Below, in pieces: positions 22,943 through 32,590 of a stretch of 64,000 bases of DNA. The position numbers and the translations under genes are program-made. Below the pieces are notes generated by a model. That model was not told where the DNA came from. It did not search any database and saw only the letters and a program-made list of their open reading frames with translations. The DNA lies in assembly GCA_014706295.1 (NCBI GenBank), contig JACSVZ010000002.1:56355117-56419116 (forward strand), given 5' to 3'. The DNA is from Lycocorax pyrrhopterus obiensis. Its lineage: Eukaryota; Chordata; Aves; Passeriformes; Paradisaeidae. Every line of letters starts with the position of its first letter. Within the stretch, counting starts at the first letter, position 1.

Positions 22943-24158
22943 TGTTAAAGAAGCTTTCCTGTCTGACCCCACCAGTCATGCTTCCACCATCCCAGACTGT
23001 CACTACTGGGACTGAAGCCCCTTTGCAGCAGATGGCTCCAGTGAACTGACTTGATTCCCTACATACATCACACTCACACTGTCAGACAAATTTTCCTTAC
23101 CCTCTCAATGCTAGGTTTCCCATAGCAAAGTCCCAGATGTCTACTAATTTAGTAAAATAAGTAATTTAATCATGGTGCAGCAACACAATAAAAGCCTAAG
23201 GTAGGTGTCTCCAGGAAGGGATCTTGAACAAAGAAATCCTTGAGCTTTTATACTGTCAGAGACTGGAAAAGGTAATCTGTTTCGAGATATCTTGGGAGCT
23301 TGGAATGTGTGGTAGGGGGGTGGCTCAGACCTTGCCCTGGTGAGGTAGTGCCCTGCCCCCCATACCCCTCAGCCCCAGTGTCTATCAATCAGGCACACTG
23401 AAGGCAGTCCCAGTTTTGCCTAACCCAGTCCCTCAGTGGCTGAGAGACCATAAGTGCCACCTGGGAAGAAGGTCCAGGATGGGCCAAGACTTTAAGAAGC
23501 CTGACCACAAGGCAAGCACGTTGTCCTTTAACCCTGCCTTCATCTTGGAGCTTTACATCACTGGAACCCAGGAGCTGGTAGCTATGTCTGTTTTTCTATA
23601 TCTTTCCTGTCTTTCTGTTTTTCTCCCTTTCTTCTTCTTCTAACACTCTTCTCAGGGAACATAACATCAAATGAGTTACAAGGTTTTCTATGTTCAATGG
23701 GCTGTCCATGCTGTGATAAGTGATGTTATGTAGTATTTACTCTTTTGCCAATGTTCCTTAATTTTCTATAGTTTGCCAGTAAACTCCTGTGTATTTTTAA
23801 TTCTTGAGAATATTTGGTTGGAATTTTCTCCTTTGCATCTACACAGAGCAAAAGAACCTTGGTTTAGCCCTAGGTTTGAGTGACCGGGATGTAACATATA
23901 CCCTTTATAGTCTGTGAACCCATTCCAATGTTAATATTTATTCTGCAGTCTTCTCATCCTTCATTGGCTCTTGCAGAGTCTCTGGGTGACTGGACACCCC
24001 TGTATATGGCCAGCACCATACATTGTTAGGCAAAGGGTTAGCACCAGTTCACAGCTTGTTGCCTGGGGCTCCCACCTTTTTCTCGCTCCCAGGGCACAAC
24101 CTGAATCTTGCATCACAGCTGCACTTTGAGCTACCTGCACTGAATATAGTCCTCAACA
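22943..24158 (-). mobile_element. Solo copy of the provirus LTR, split by another LTR
   Basis: Third copy of the LTR at 2871-3431. The two parts, 22943-23253 and 23902-24158, sum to about 568 bp and join into one LTR when the 23254-23896 insertion and one TATAC are removed. Ends TGTT...CAACA. A 4 bp flanking repeat, GAGA, supports a class I retrovirus. No internal region is present. Confidence 0.75.
23254..23896 (+). mobile_element. LTR A, intact copy, inside another LTR
   Basis: 643 bp, starting TGTCAGAGACTGGAAAAGG and ending GGGATGTAACA, with a perfect 5 bp target duplication TATAC (23249-23253 and 23897-23901). Same family as the element at 4506. It lies directly upstream (on the minus strand) of the TATA box of the LTR it entered. 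The pyrimidine-rich run TTTTTCTATATCTTTCC and the ACACTCTTCTCAGGGAAC block are shared by both copies. Confidence 0.82.
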
Positions 24159-24355
24159 GAGAGACTATTTTGCCCATCTAGAAGAAAGGATGCAGAACAA
24201 AAATCCAAGTGTTTGTGCCATTTCCTATATTGCTCCATAAACAATTGCTGTCATAGGATGCCCAGACACCCCAGTCTGATTGAGGCAGACTGGAATAAAG
24301 TGCATGAGGAAATCTGAGTGAAAATCTGCAGAAGCCCCTTACTTCAGTACTTTCC

Positions 24356-24607
24356 TTGAAACTCCCTTCCCCTCCCTTCCCTTCCCCTCCCTTCCCTTCC
24401 CCTCCCTTCCCTTCCCCTCCCTTCCTTTCCCCTCCCCTCCCCTCCCTTCCTTTTCCTTCCCTTCCCTTCCCTTCCCTTCCCTTCCCTTCCCTTCCCTTCC
24501 CTTCCCTTCCCTTCCCTTCCCTTCCCTTCCCTTCCCTTCCCTTCCCTTCCCTTCCCTTCCCTTCCCTTCCCTTCCCTTCCCTTCCCTTCCCTTCCCTTCC
24601 CTTCCCT
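24356..24607. repeat. TTCCC pentamer microsatellite
   Basis: About 250 bp of CCCTT/TTCCC on the plus strand (GGGAA on minus). The left third (24356-24455) is interrupted (CCCCTCCC variants). The right part, from about 24460 to 24605, is nearly perfect, about 29 units. All plus-strand bases are pyrimidines, so strand-asymmetric structures are possible. The long open frames it gives in several frames are meaningless. Confidence 0.95.
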
Positions 24608-24779
24608 CTCAAGGCTCTAAAAAATAAGCTCATCATCCTGTACTTCTTGGCCACTATCTGAGGCAGACCACTGAACTGCCTTAGTCTGGTTCAGATCAGC
24701 AACTCATCTGTTTCTTAAATACTGGCTTGTCTATCACATACAGCCCTTATATACAGTCACCAATTATTATGTAGTCATA

Positions 24780-25240
24780 TGTATGTAGACATCAAGTCAT
24801 ATGACTCCAAACTAGCCCCCTTGTGCAGGGGTACGAGAGCCACCTCCATGAAGCATGAGCTGCCGGCACCTGGTCAAAATGGCCCAAAGGAGCCCTGGCA
24901 AGTGGCTGTGCTCAGTGCTACAGAGGAAGGCAAAAAAACCTGGAAACACTTGCTAGCTCACCTTGAGGGGATAAAAAATGTTCCTCCCCAAAGCTCCAGG
25001 TCACGACAGACCATCTTCCTGGTGCATGAGCAGCAGGCAGCAACCTAGCCAAAAGGGATTGGAGGAGGCCTTACCAGTAGTCATGCTCAATGCTGCAGAG
25101 GAGGGCAAAAACCCCTGAGGACCAGTGCCTATCTGCCCAGAGGGAGAATTCCTTTCTAATCCCAGCACTAGTGACCAGCTGTTTCCTCAGCGTGTGAGCA
25201 AGACCTGCCTCATCATCATCCCACAGACTGGTCACACCTC
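24780..25240. repeat. Degenerate tandem repeat of about 175 bp
   Basis: Two diverged copies in direct order, at about 24870-25045 and 25046-25225. Shared blocks in order: GTGCTCAGTGCTACAGAGGA with GGCAAAAA and CCTG, then GAGGG, a TTCCT core, a CATGAGCA/GTGAGCA block and AGACC. It looks like an old repeat family (phrases such as AGAGGGAGAATTCCTTTCTAATCCC recall ancient amniote repeats), but I cannot name it. Confidence 0.5.
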
Positions 25241-27231
25241 CCTGGAGATGCCCAAGCCCTATTCTATGTCAACCTAGGGCCATCTCAGGGACTTCTGAGA
25301 GTGGCCAAATGCCCTCAGCCTGATCCTCTTTGGGAGCAAGAACCCTTTCCTTACCTGGCAGGGTGTTCCAAAGCATTGGGAACCCTGGCAACATCTCTGC
25401 ATCCCATTTCTTATGACTGCTGCACCAGATTCCAGAGGGGATGAGGATGGAGAGCTCTGTAATGTTCCTTGAGAAGGCATTCCCTTGGTTTCACCCGTGT
25501 TCTCCAGATGAAAAGCTTTGGACACCTCCAGGGACTGGTGATTCTTCTCATCTCCAGCAGCCTCATCCAGCCTTCTCCAGTCTTCCTCCCTCAGCCCCCT
25601 CCAAGTAATTCCACCAGCTCCTCAAGGACTTCCTTTCAGACTGGCTCGCCCCAGTCCAGCTTTGACAGTGGGACAGGGGAGGATGCTCCCTTTTGTCCTG
25701 CCCCAAGCAAGCCAGTGACTGCTGTATTGCAAGGTGGTGGCACTGAGATAAGGGGGTGATGGGGCACCCCATGCCTAGCCCTACCTGCAGCAGCCTCACC
25801 CACTGGCTCTCTACCCAGTGTCCTTTAGAGCCTTTGGGGAGGCTCAGGGAGGCCCAGGATGCTGTCCCTGCCCTTGGTTGCCATGCACTGGGCACAGCTG
25901 CTGGGCAGCCCTGATGCATCCTCTGCCACTTGGGTCTCAAGGACCAACCAACGCTGTTACTCATCTCTCATAGCACAGCAGAACCCAACCCTGCAGTCCA
26001 GAAACCACCCATAATAGCAGACCCCTCTCTGCATTGGAGCTAACCTCCCCGAGACTGTGTCACAAATGACTTGATCTGTCTGGACACAAACCCTTTTCCT
26101 GGAGCACAAGGGGACTGATTTTGGCAACTGCAGTTTGGTGGAAAGCCAAAGTCTAACCAGACCCATAGGTGTGGATGTATGGTGCCAATGAACCACCATG
26201 GAAATTGCACAGGTTTGGAAAAAAAGTGAGAGGAGATAACACTGGTGAGGTGAAAATGTCAGTTATTTTCAGACCTTGAACAGTTAGATCTGTGTCCAAA
26301 GGACACCAGTTCACAAGGAACTTTTTCACTTGATTGTCTGATTTACGAAATCTAAACATGCATGTAAAGTTCAGTTTGAATCTCATCCCAACTTTTAAAA
26401 CACTTGTTTTACCCATGCTCTTATGCTTCATGAAATAAGTTTGCATAAGTCTTACCAACTCTAAATCAGCACCAATTCCTTTGATAAAAATGACCTGCTG
26501 TGATGGCTGAGCAATCACAGTTAAATTATACCACCACTTACACACAGTAAGTGCCATTGTAAGTGCCATTTGCAAAAGCTGCAGGATGCTTTGCTGTCTA
26601 TGTGCAAGGAAACAGCTCAGATGCAAAGGGGGTGCAAATTCACCACCTGATACTACAAGCTGCGTTTTGAGACAGATAAGGAAGAAGGACAATAAGAAGA
26701 AGATCCTGCAGAGGTGGGTTGGTGCTTTTTATCATGCCAATTTCCTCCCTTACACAACTTGCTCAGGTGTAAAATTTCCCCCCTGCCCCCATGGAGGTAT
26801 CAGGATATTCAAATTCACACATAGTCCTGAAGATATTCATCCCTTCCAATGGGGCATAACTGGCTCAAGTACCCTGATGTGAAAGGCAGCTGTCATGTCT
26901 TAGAAGGTGTCATAAACCATCAAAGACCCCAAAGTGCTCCCAAACTCATTTCTGGGTCCTTCCACCAGAGGACTGCACATGATCCAGAGTTTTACTTCAG
27001 ACAGTGTAACACTTCCCCCTCCAGGTGAGATACGTGGGCATTCCCACCTGAACCTGAGTGTATATTAACCCATTGAACTTCGTGTTTTCCAGGCTTCCCC
27101 CAACCCTGACAAGACTGCAACTTTCACTTTGACCAACAGACATCAAAATTCCAAAAATCAAGTCTCATCACTGAATCCACATGTGATGATATTTTTCTAC
27201 TCTTACCTTTTCTTTTTCTTTCTTTTCCTTT
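25241..27231. other. PDE1C intron 1, unassigned segment
   Basis: Moderately GC-rich to 26.1 kb and AT-richer afterwards. There are chance frames of 96-179 codons on both strands but none with splice sites or a family I recognise. A polypyrimidine patch lies at 27209-27237 just before an LTR fragment. Confidence 0.45.
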
Positions 27232-27232
27232 T

Positions 27233-27878
27233 TCCTGGTTTCAAGGCCAAATATCAGCCAAGGAAGGCCCGAACCTTCCTGGAATGGAAGGAAAATCCAT
27301 CCATCTAACTTATTGTAACTTTGAAATTATGGAGCTTCCAGGCAAAAATGTAGGAAAAAGAAATAACAGTTCTTTATTATTTATGTTTATTTATATAACA
27401 GGACAGAACAAACAACAACACAGTAACAGAAGCTCCCCCATCCACCAAGCAGTTTCACCATTGGTGTAATTATAACCACGGCTGGCAGGGGGCGCTGTTG
27501 GCTCTTGCAAGGCAGAAGGCTTCACTGACTGCCCCAGGGCCAGCAGGGGGTGCTCCGATGCGAGCTCGGCAAAACCTCCTTAGGTGGCTTGGGCAAAGGG
27601 GAAGAGGGGAAATTGCTCCTTTTGTAAACTTATGAGCAGCACTCGATCTTGGGATCACCACCAGCAGCTGGCAGAAGCGGTGAAAGCAGGCAGATCTGAT
27701 CCTAGTGCCAAGTCACAACATAGCAATATCCCGGGCCACGTACACACCCTCCACAATACATGCAATCCCTCCCCCTGATCCCAAACGGAAGGAAGCCAGC
27801 CTCGGCCCCACCCCGGCAGCGTCCGCAGCCGAGTTTACACCTCTTGCAATACTCCCCGTACTGCAAGAATCGGGGGGA
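27233..27878 (+). mobile_element. LTR L fragment
   Basis: Begins near TCCTGGTTTCAAGG and carries blocks typical of a common passerine LTR: TCAGCCAAGGAAGGC, TGAAATTATGGAGCTTCCAGGC, AATAACAGTTCTTTATTA, AAACAACAACACAGTAAC. The right edge is not defined; it meets the inverted-repeat arm at 27879. Contains two near-copies of CAGGGGG(C/T)GC-T (about 27487 and 27545). Confidence 0.5.
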
Positions 27879-28325
27879 ACAGTGACAATTCCCAGCACGA
27901 ATGATCATGGGATACCCCATTGCCATGAGCCACCCCCCACGACATCCTCATACATTTTCTTAAGTGTTATTTTTATGATTTTATACTGCTATATTTCTAC
28001 AGATAATAACCAGAAGGGTACATCCCTCCTTTCCGTTGCAACCAAATTTTTCTAAAATAAGCCCTATGGATATAGTTACAGATATAGATAGACGTAAACT
28101 ATAGTCATTCAGTGTAGTTTCACTCTAATTTGCCCCAAGGGATCTATTAATAAGAACTTCAGTTACCCTGCCTTCAGGGATGAGTTGTAACAGGCTCAAC
28201 ACACATAAACCTATGGGCCTGGCAGAGTGGTAAGAGAAGTGGCCAACCTTGTTGCAAGGCCACCGTCGAATATTTGAAAAATCATGGAGATCAGGGGATA
28301 TCCCTGAAGCCTGGAAGAGAGCAAA
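27879..28325 (+). repeat. Inverted repeat, arm 1
   Basis: 447 bp that reappear, reverse complemented and about 97% identical by eye, at 31605-32051. The right 150-200 bp is CR1 reverse transcriptase sequence (reading ...RRIFEKSWRSGDIPEAWKRA). The left part is not CR1 that I can recognise, so the arm crosses a junction. Confidence 0.85.
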
Positions 28326-29660
28326 TGATATACCTCCTTTAAGAAGGGCCCCAAAGAGCAAACTACAGCCCCATTATTATTAATTTGCTCCTGGGAAGGT
28401 AATGGAACAAGTCCTGCTAGAAACTATTACAAAACAAATGAAGCAGGTGATTGGGAAAAGCCCGCACAGGCTGGCCGAAGGCAAATTATACCAGACTAAC
28501 CTAACCTGATCACCTGCTACAACAAAATGACATTTTTCACCGTGACACTACATGGTGGAAGCAGTGGCTGTTTTTTACCTAGACTTCAGCAAAATGTTCA
28601 GTGCTGATTCCCATCCCACAGCCTTCTCCTGGTAGAACTGACAAGTTACAGACTACATGGGTGGTCTGCAAGATGGATAAGAAATTTGCTCACAGGCCAT
28701 ACTCAGCTGGTGGTGATCAATAGTTTTTACTCAGGCTAGCAGCCTGTCACCAGGGAGGTCCTCCAGGTATCAATACCAGGCCCCATGCTGTTCTGCATCA
28801 TAATAAATTATCTGTATGATAGGACTGAAAGCACACGCACCAAGTTTGCTGATGACACTAAACTGGGTAATGATGTGGACATGTTAGAAGGAAGAGCCAT
28901 CTTACAGAGACATGTGGACTGGCTGGAAAACTGGGCTAGCAAGACCAAGTTTAACAAAGGCAAGTGCAAAATTGTTCATCTGGGACATCATAACCGGAGC
29001 CCAGTATGGGCTAGGATCTGTGTGGCTGGGAAGTAGTCTTGCTAAAACGGACCTGGGCGTCCTTGTGGACAAGCTGAACATGGGTCAGCAGTGTGCCACT
29101 GCAGCAATAAAAGCACATCTGATCCTGGGCTGCATCTGTAGAGACATTACTAGTAGAGATAGGGACACAATCATCCCATTCACCACTCCACCTGTAGTAT
29201 TGTGTCCAGTTGTGTCTCCACAATTCAAAAATGCAGACGTACTGGAGAGATTCCAAAGGAGGGCCATGAAGATTATCAAAAGGCTGGTGAGACGACTGTA
29301 GGAGGGAAAATGAGGAGTTAGGTCTTTTCTCCTTGAAGAAGATAAGGCTCAGGGGAGACCTCATCACAGTATTCCAGTACTTAAATGGCAGCTATTAAGA
29401 GGATGGAGGCTCTCTCTTCACAAGGAGCCTCATGAGGGAGAAGAGGGAGAACAGGTACGAGTTGAATAGGAGATGTTTCATCTTGGTATAAGAAATTTTT
29501 TACAGTAAGCACAATCAAATCACAACCTTCCCATGGACACTGTAGGGTCCCCATCACTGGAAGTTTTCAAGATGCAACAGCACAAGGTGCTAGATAATCC
29601 TGTCTAGGCTTACTTTCCCACAAAATATTGGATGAGATGATCCAGCTTGGGCTGAAAAAA
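28130..29660 (+). mobile_element. CR1 LINE, RT region to near 3' end
   Basis: A plus-strand CR1. In broken frames: IFEKSWRSGDIPEAWKRAND (about 28270-28330), SKMFSADSHPTAFSW region (about 28590), TKFADDTKLGND (about 28840-28870; the FADD box is the RT catalytic site), VDWLENWASKTKFNKGKCKI, then ...KTDLGVLVDKLNMGQQC and AIKAHLILGC. It runs to about 29660 (GATGAGATGATCCAGC). The 5' part lies within arm 1 of the inverted repeat. Several shifts; inactive. Confidence 0.82.
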
Positions 29661-29738
29661 ACCCCATAAATCACTATGCCTGCAGAAACAGCCTCACTGT
29701 ACTCACAGCACAGCCGAGGAAATGTCAGGCCTTTCCCA

Positions 29739-30142
29739 TGGTCGTGGTTTCAGCCAAGGACAGGATTAATTTTTGTGGTTGCTGTGAAGGGGCAGAGCCT
29801 AGGGCCGTGTGGTCATGGCCAAGACCCTAAGGTTAATCGATACCATCTCGCATCCGCCCAGGGGGGGCGGGGACAAAAGGACTCTCACTCTCTCTCTCTC
29901 CCCCCCTCCCCCTCTCTCTTCTAAAAAGAAGGGCATTTTTTTCCAGAGGAACAAGCAGTTTCCAGTAAATTGCTCTTATCTCAACCCTCAACTCATGATT
30001 TTCACCTTTTGTGCCCCCAGTTCTCAACTCCATCTCCAGAGCAAGAAGGGGAAGTGAAGATGGGGAGCAAGCAAGCAGTATCTGTTTTGGGAGAGTCTCG
30101 GTGGGGGCACTGAATTGGGCAGTACCACTCCTAAACCATGAC
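29739..30142 (+). mobile_element. Solo LTR H, copy 2
   Basis: Starts TGGTCGTGGTTTCAGCCAAG and ends CCTAAACCATGACG, one base each from the family ends. Shares the TTGCTCTTATCTCAACCC and GGGGGCACTGAATTGGG blocks with the copies at 21926 and 60319. Contains a C/T microsatellite at about 29880-29922. No clear flanking duplication. Confidence 0.7.
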
Positions 30143-30202
30143 GGCCACCCACCTAACTCTTTGTATTTTCTAAGGTCATATTCTTCACAAGAAAATGGTT
30201 AG

Positions 30203-30257
30203 AGGGAGGATAATAATAATAATAATATAATAATCATAATAATAATAGTAATAATTT
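30203..30257. repeat. AAT trinucleotide repeat
   Basis: Imperfect (AAT/ATA)n tract of about 50 bp with a few interruptions. Confidence 0.85.
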
Positions 30258-31323
30258 TTCAAGCCTGTAAAAGAAGGATTTTAATCTCTTGAGGATTTTC
30301 TAAAGAATACTATTTGTAGAATAAGCAGTATCCCTGGATTCAGGCCAGAATGTAAGCACAATATATTCAGAAGGAAAACTAAAATCTTAAAACTTGACAC
30401 AATTATAAAATTTCAAAGAACAATTCCAAACCGTCCACATCAAGATTTCTTGAACTATCATCAGTTTCAGCTGCAGATAAAACCAGCCACAGTAGGATTC
30501 AGTCTCTCAGAGTAGAACTGCAGATATAACTGATTATTACCTGAGTACATGCAGTGTCCTTTCAGTGTCAAATAAGAAGGTTTTAATGTACTCAGGTTTA
30601 ATATGTAGATTTTTGAAATGCACCTTAAGATGCAGAAATTTCATCAAGAGCTGAATAAGAAGAGCTGAAAAAATTAAATATGCACAACTGAAACAAATAA
30701 TTTTTTATTTCTTTAGATTTCTTATTAAAGAATCAAGGGATACAACCTTACTGGGTAATCACTGAGTATTTAGTAGATTCTTTTTAAAAGGAAATCTAAG
30801 TCCCCTGTTATTGAAATTTGATGTGACGGCATAATGTAGTATCACAAGAAAATATAGTCTCATATTCCTAAATATAATCAGCCTGTTCATTCACTATGAA
30901 GAGTCACATGAGCTAGTTTCCGATGGCGAGGTTTGTAAAAGCAAAGTCATTAGAAATCATGAATGTCAGTGAAGTATACTGCAACCTGGATTTACATTGA
31001 TCTGTGCATGTATATGAACTCTAATGTACACATTGAAATGATTTAGTGTACAATGAAAACAACTCAAGATCCAATAGTCTTTACAGTGCTTTTGTCCCTT
31101 TCAAAACAGCACAATTTAATAAAAGTTTTAAAAGTCCTGTTTTAAGAAATATATTTGTAAAACTAGTAAGCATTCAGAAAGTGTTATTAGTGTGAGTACA
31201 ACAGGGCAATAACATAATGAGAAGATAACTTCCAAGCTGAAGCCAGCTGGGGTCCATCCACTTCACAGCTAGCTTGAGTAAGTTGTGTATGCAACCTTAC
31301 AGACATTCACTAAGGTAAATCCA
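30258..31323. other. PDE1C intron 1, unique AT-rich segment
   Basis: No LTR, CR1 or exon signals seen. Confidence 0.5.
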
Positions 31324-31604
31324 TGTCGTGGTTTGACACTGGCCAAATGCCAGGCACCCACGAAAGCTGCTCACTCACCCTCCCGTACTGAGGGTGAGCT
31401 GAGCAGGCAGAGAAAAAATTTAAACAAAGGGTTGATGAGTTGAGATAAGGACAGGGAGAAAATACTCCAAGGGCAAAACAGCCTCGTCTTAGAGATACAA
31501 AGTGAGTCTATTACTGACAAAAGCAGAGGATAATTAGAAGTAAAATAAGCCCTTAAAATACCTGTTTCTCCCTCCTTCCCACCGACACCACAGGGAAGAG
31601 ACCT
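31324..31604 (+). mobile_element. LTR F, 5' fragment
   Basis: Begins TGTCGTGGTTTGACACTGGC, the start of a well-known avian LTR, and keeps its next blocks (GGCACCCACGAAAGC, GTTGAGATAAGGACAGGGAG, AAACAGCCTCG). It stops at about 31604 where arm 2 of the inverted repeat begins; the rest of this LTR is missing. Confidence 0.75.
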
Positions 31605-32051
31605 TTTGCTCTCTTCCAGGCTTCAGGGATATCCCCTGATCTCCATGATTTTTCAAATATTCGACGGTGGCCTTGCAACAAGGTTGGCCACTTCTCTTAC
31701 CACTCTGCCAGGCCCATAGGTTTATGTGTGTTGAGCCTGTTACAACTCATCCCTGAAGGCAGGGTAACTGAGGTTCTTATTAATAGATCCCTTGGGGCAA
31801 ATTAGAGTGAAACTACACTGAACGACTATTGTTTACGTCTATCTATATCTGTAACTATATCCATAGGGCTTATTTTAGAAAAATTTGGTTGCAATGGAAA
31901 GGAGGGATGTACCCTTCTGGTTTTTATCTGTAGAAATATAGCAGTATAAAATCATAAAAATAACACTTAAGAAAATGTATGAGGATGTCATGGGGGGTGG
32001 CTCATGGCAAGGGGTATCCCATGATCATTCATGCTGGGACTTGTCACTGTC
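31605..32051 (-). repeat. Inverted repeat, arm 2
   Basis: Reverse complement of 27879-28325, the same length and differing at roughly a dozen sites. The left part is CR1 RT on the minus strand; the right part is the same unassigned sequence as in arm 1. The spacer between the arms is about 3.3 kb. Confidence 0.85.
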
Positions 32052-32590
32052 CAATTAAAGCCTAATTGTAATGTTAACAATCCAAAAGTTCCTCACCTCC
32101 AAGGTACAACTACACCTCACTGGGCACATGCTCTATATTCTTTTTGACTGTATCTTTAAAAGCAAAGCAAGATAGTTTTACACCGATCAGTAACAAAAGC
32201 ATGCATGACTAGAGTCACTCAAGCTCGACCTAAACACAAAGAAATAGTATAAAAGTAAGTCAAGAATGAGGGAAAAATACAAAAAATAGCATAAAAATAG
32301 CTCAAGAATGGGGGGAAAGTTAGGGAAGACTCCATCATAACTGCTAGGATCAGTTGCCGGGCCGAACCTGTCTTCTCCCCTATACAGTAAGAATTGTACT
32401 CTATGCACGCTGAATACTTTTGTTGGGGATTAGAGCTTGTCTGTGTATTGCTTTTGAATATATTTTTGCAGTCAGATACTAACCCTGACAAAACTTGAAC
32501 CTTCACCTGTCGCAATTTTGTATTAATAAAAAGTGTTATTCCACAAACTGTTAGTGTGAGTCCTTCATGGGCACTAGCATTTGCCTGCAG
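32052..32590 (+). mobile_element. LTR-like element G
   Basis: Has a promoter/poly(A) layout on the plus strand: AGTATAAAAGT (32247-32257) and AATAAA (32525-32530) followed by GTGTTATTCCACAAACTG. I recognise the GGATCAGTTGCCGGGCCGAA and AATACTTTTGTTGGGGATTA stretch as common in bird ERV LTRs. The left edge is unclear because it runs into arm 2; the right edge is near CATGGGCACTAGCA. Confidence 0.5.

Noticed and set aside
24178..24661. Repetitive proteins on both strands (GREGK and FPSLP repeats)
   Set aside because: They are translations of the TTCCC microsatellite; a pentamer repeat without stops is open in several frames.
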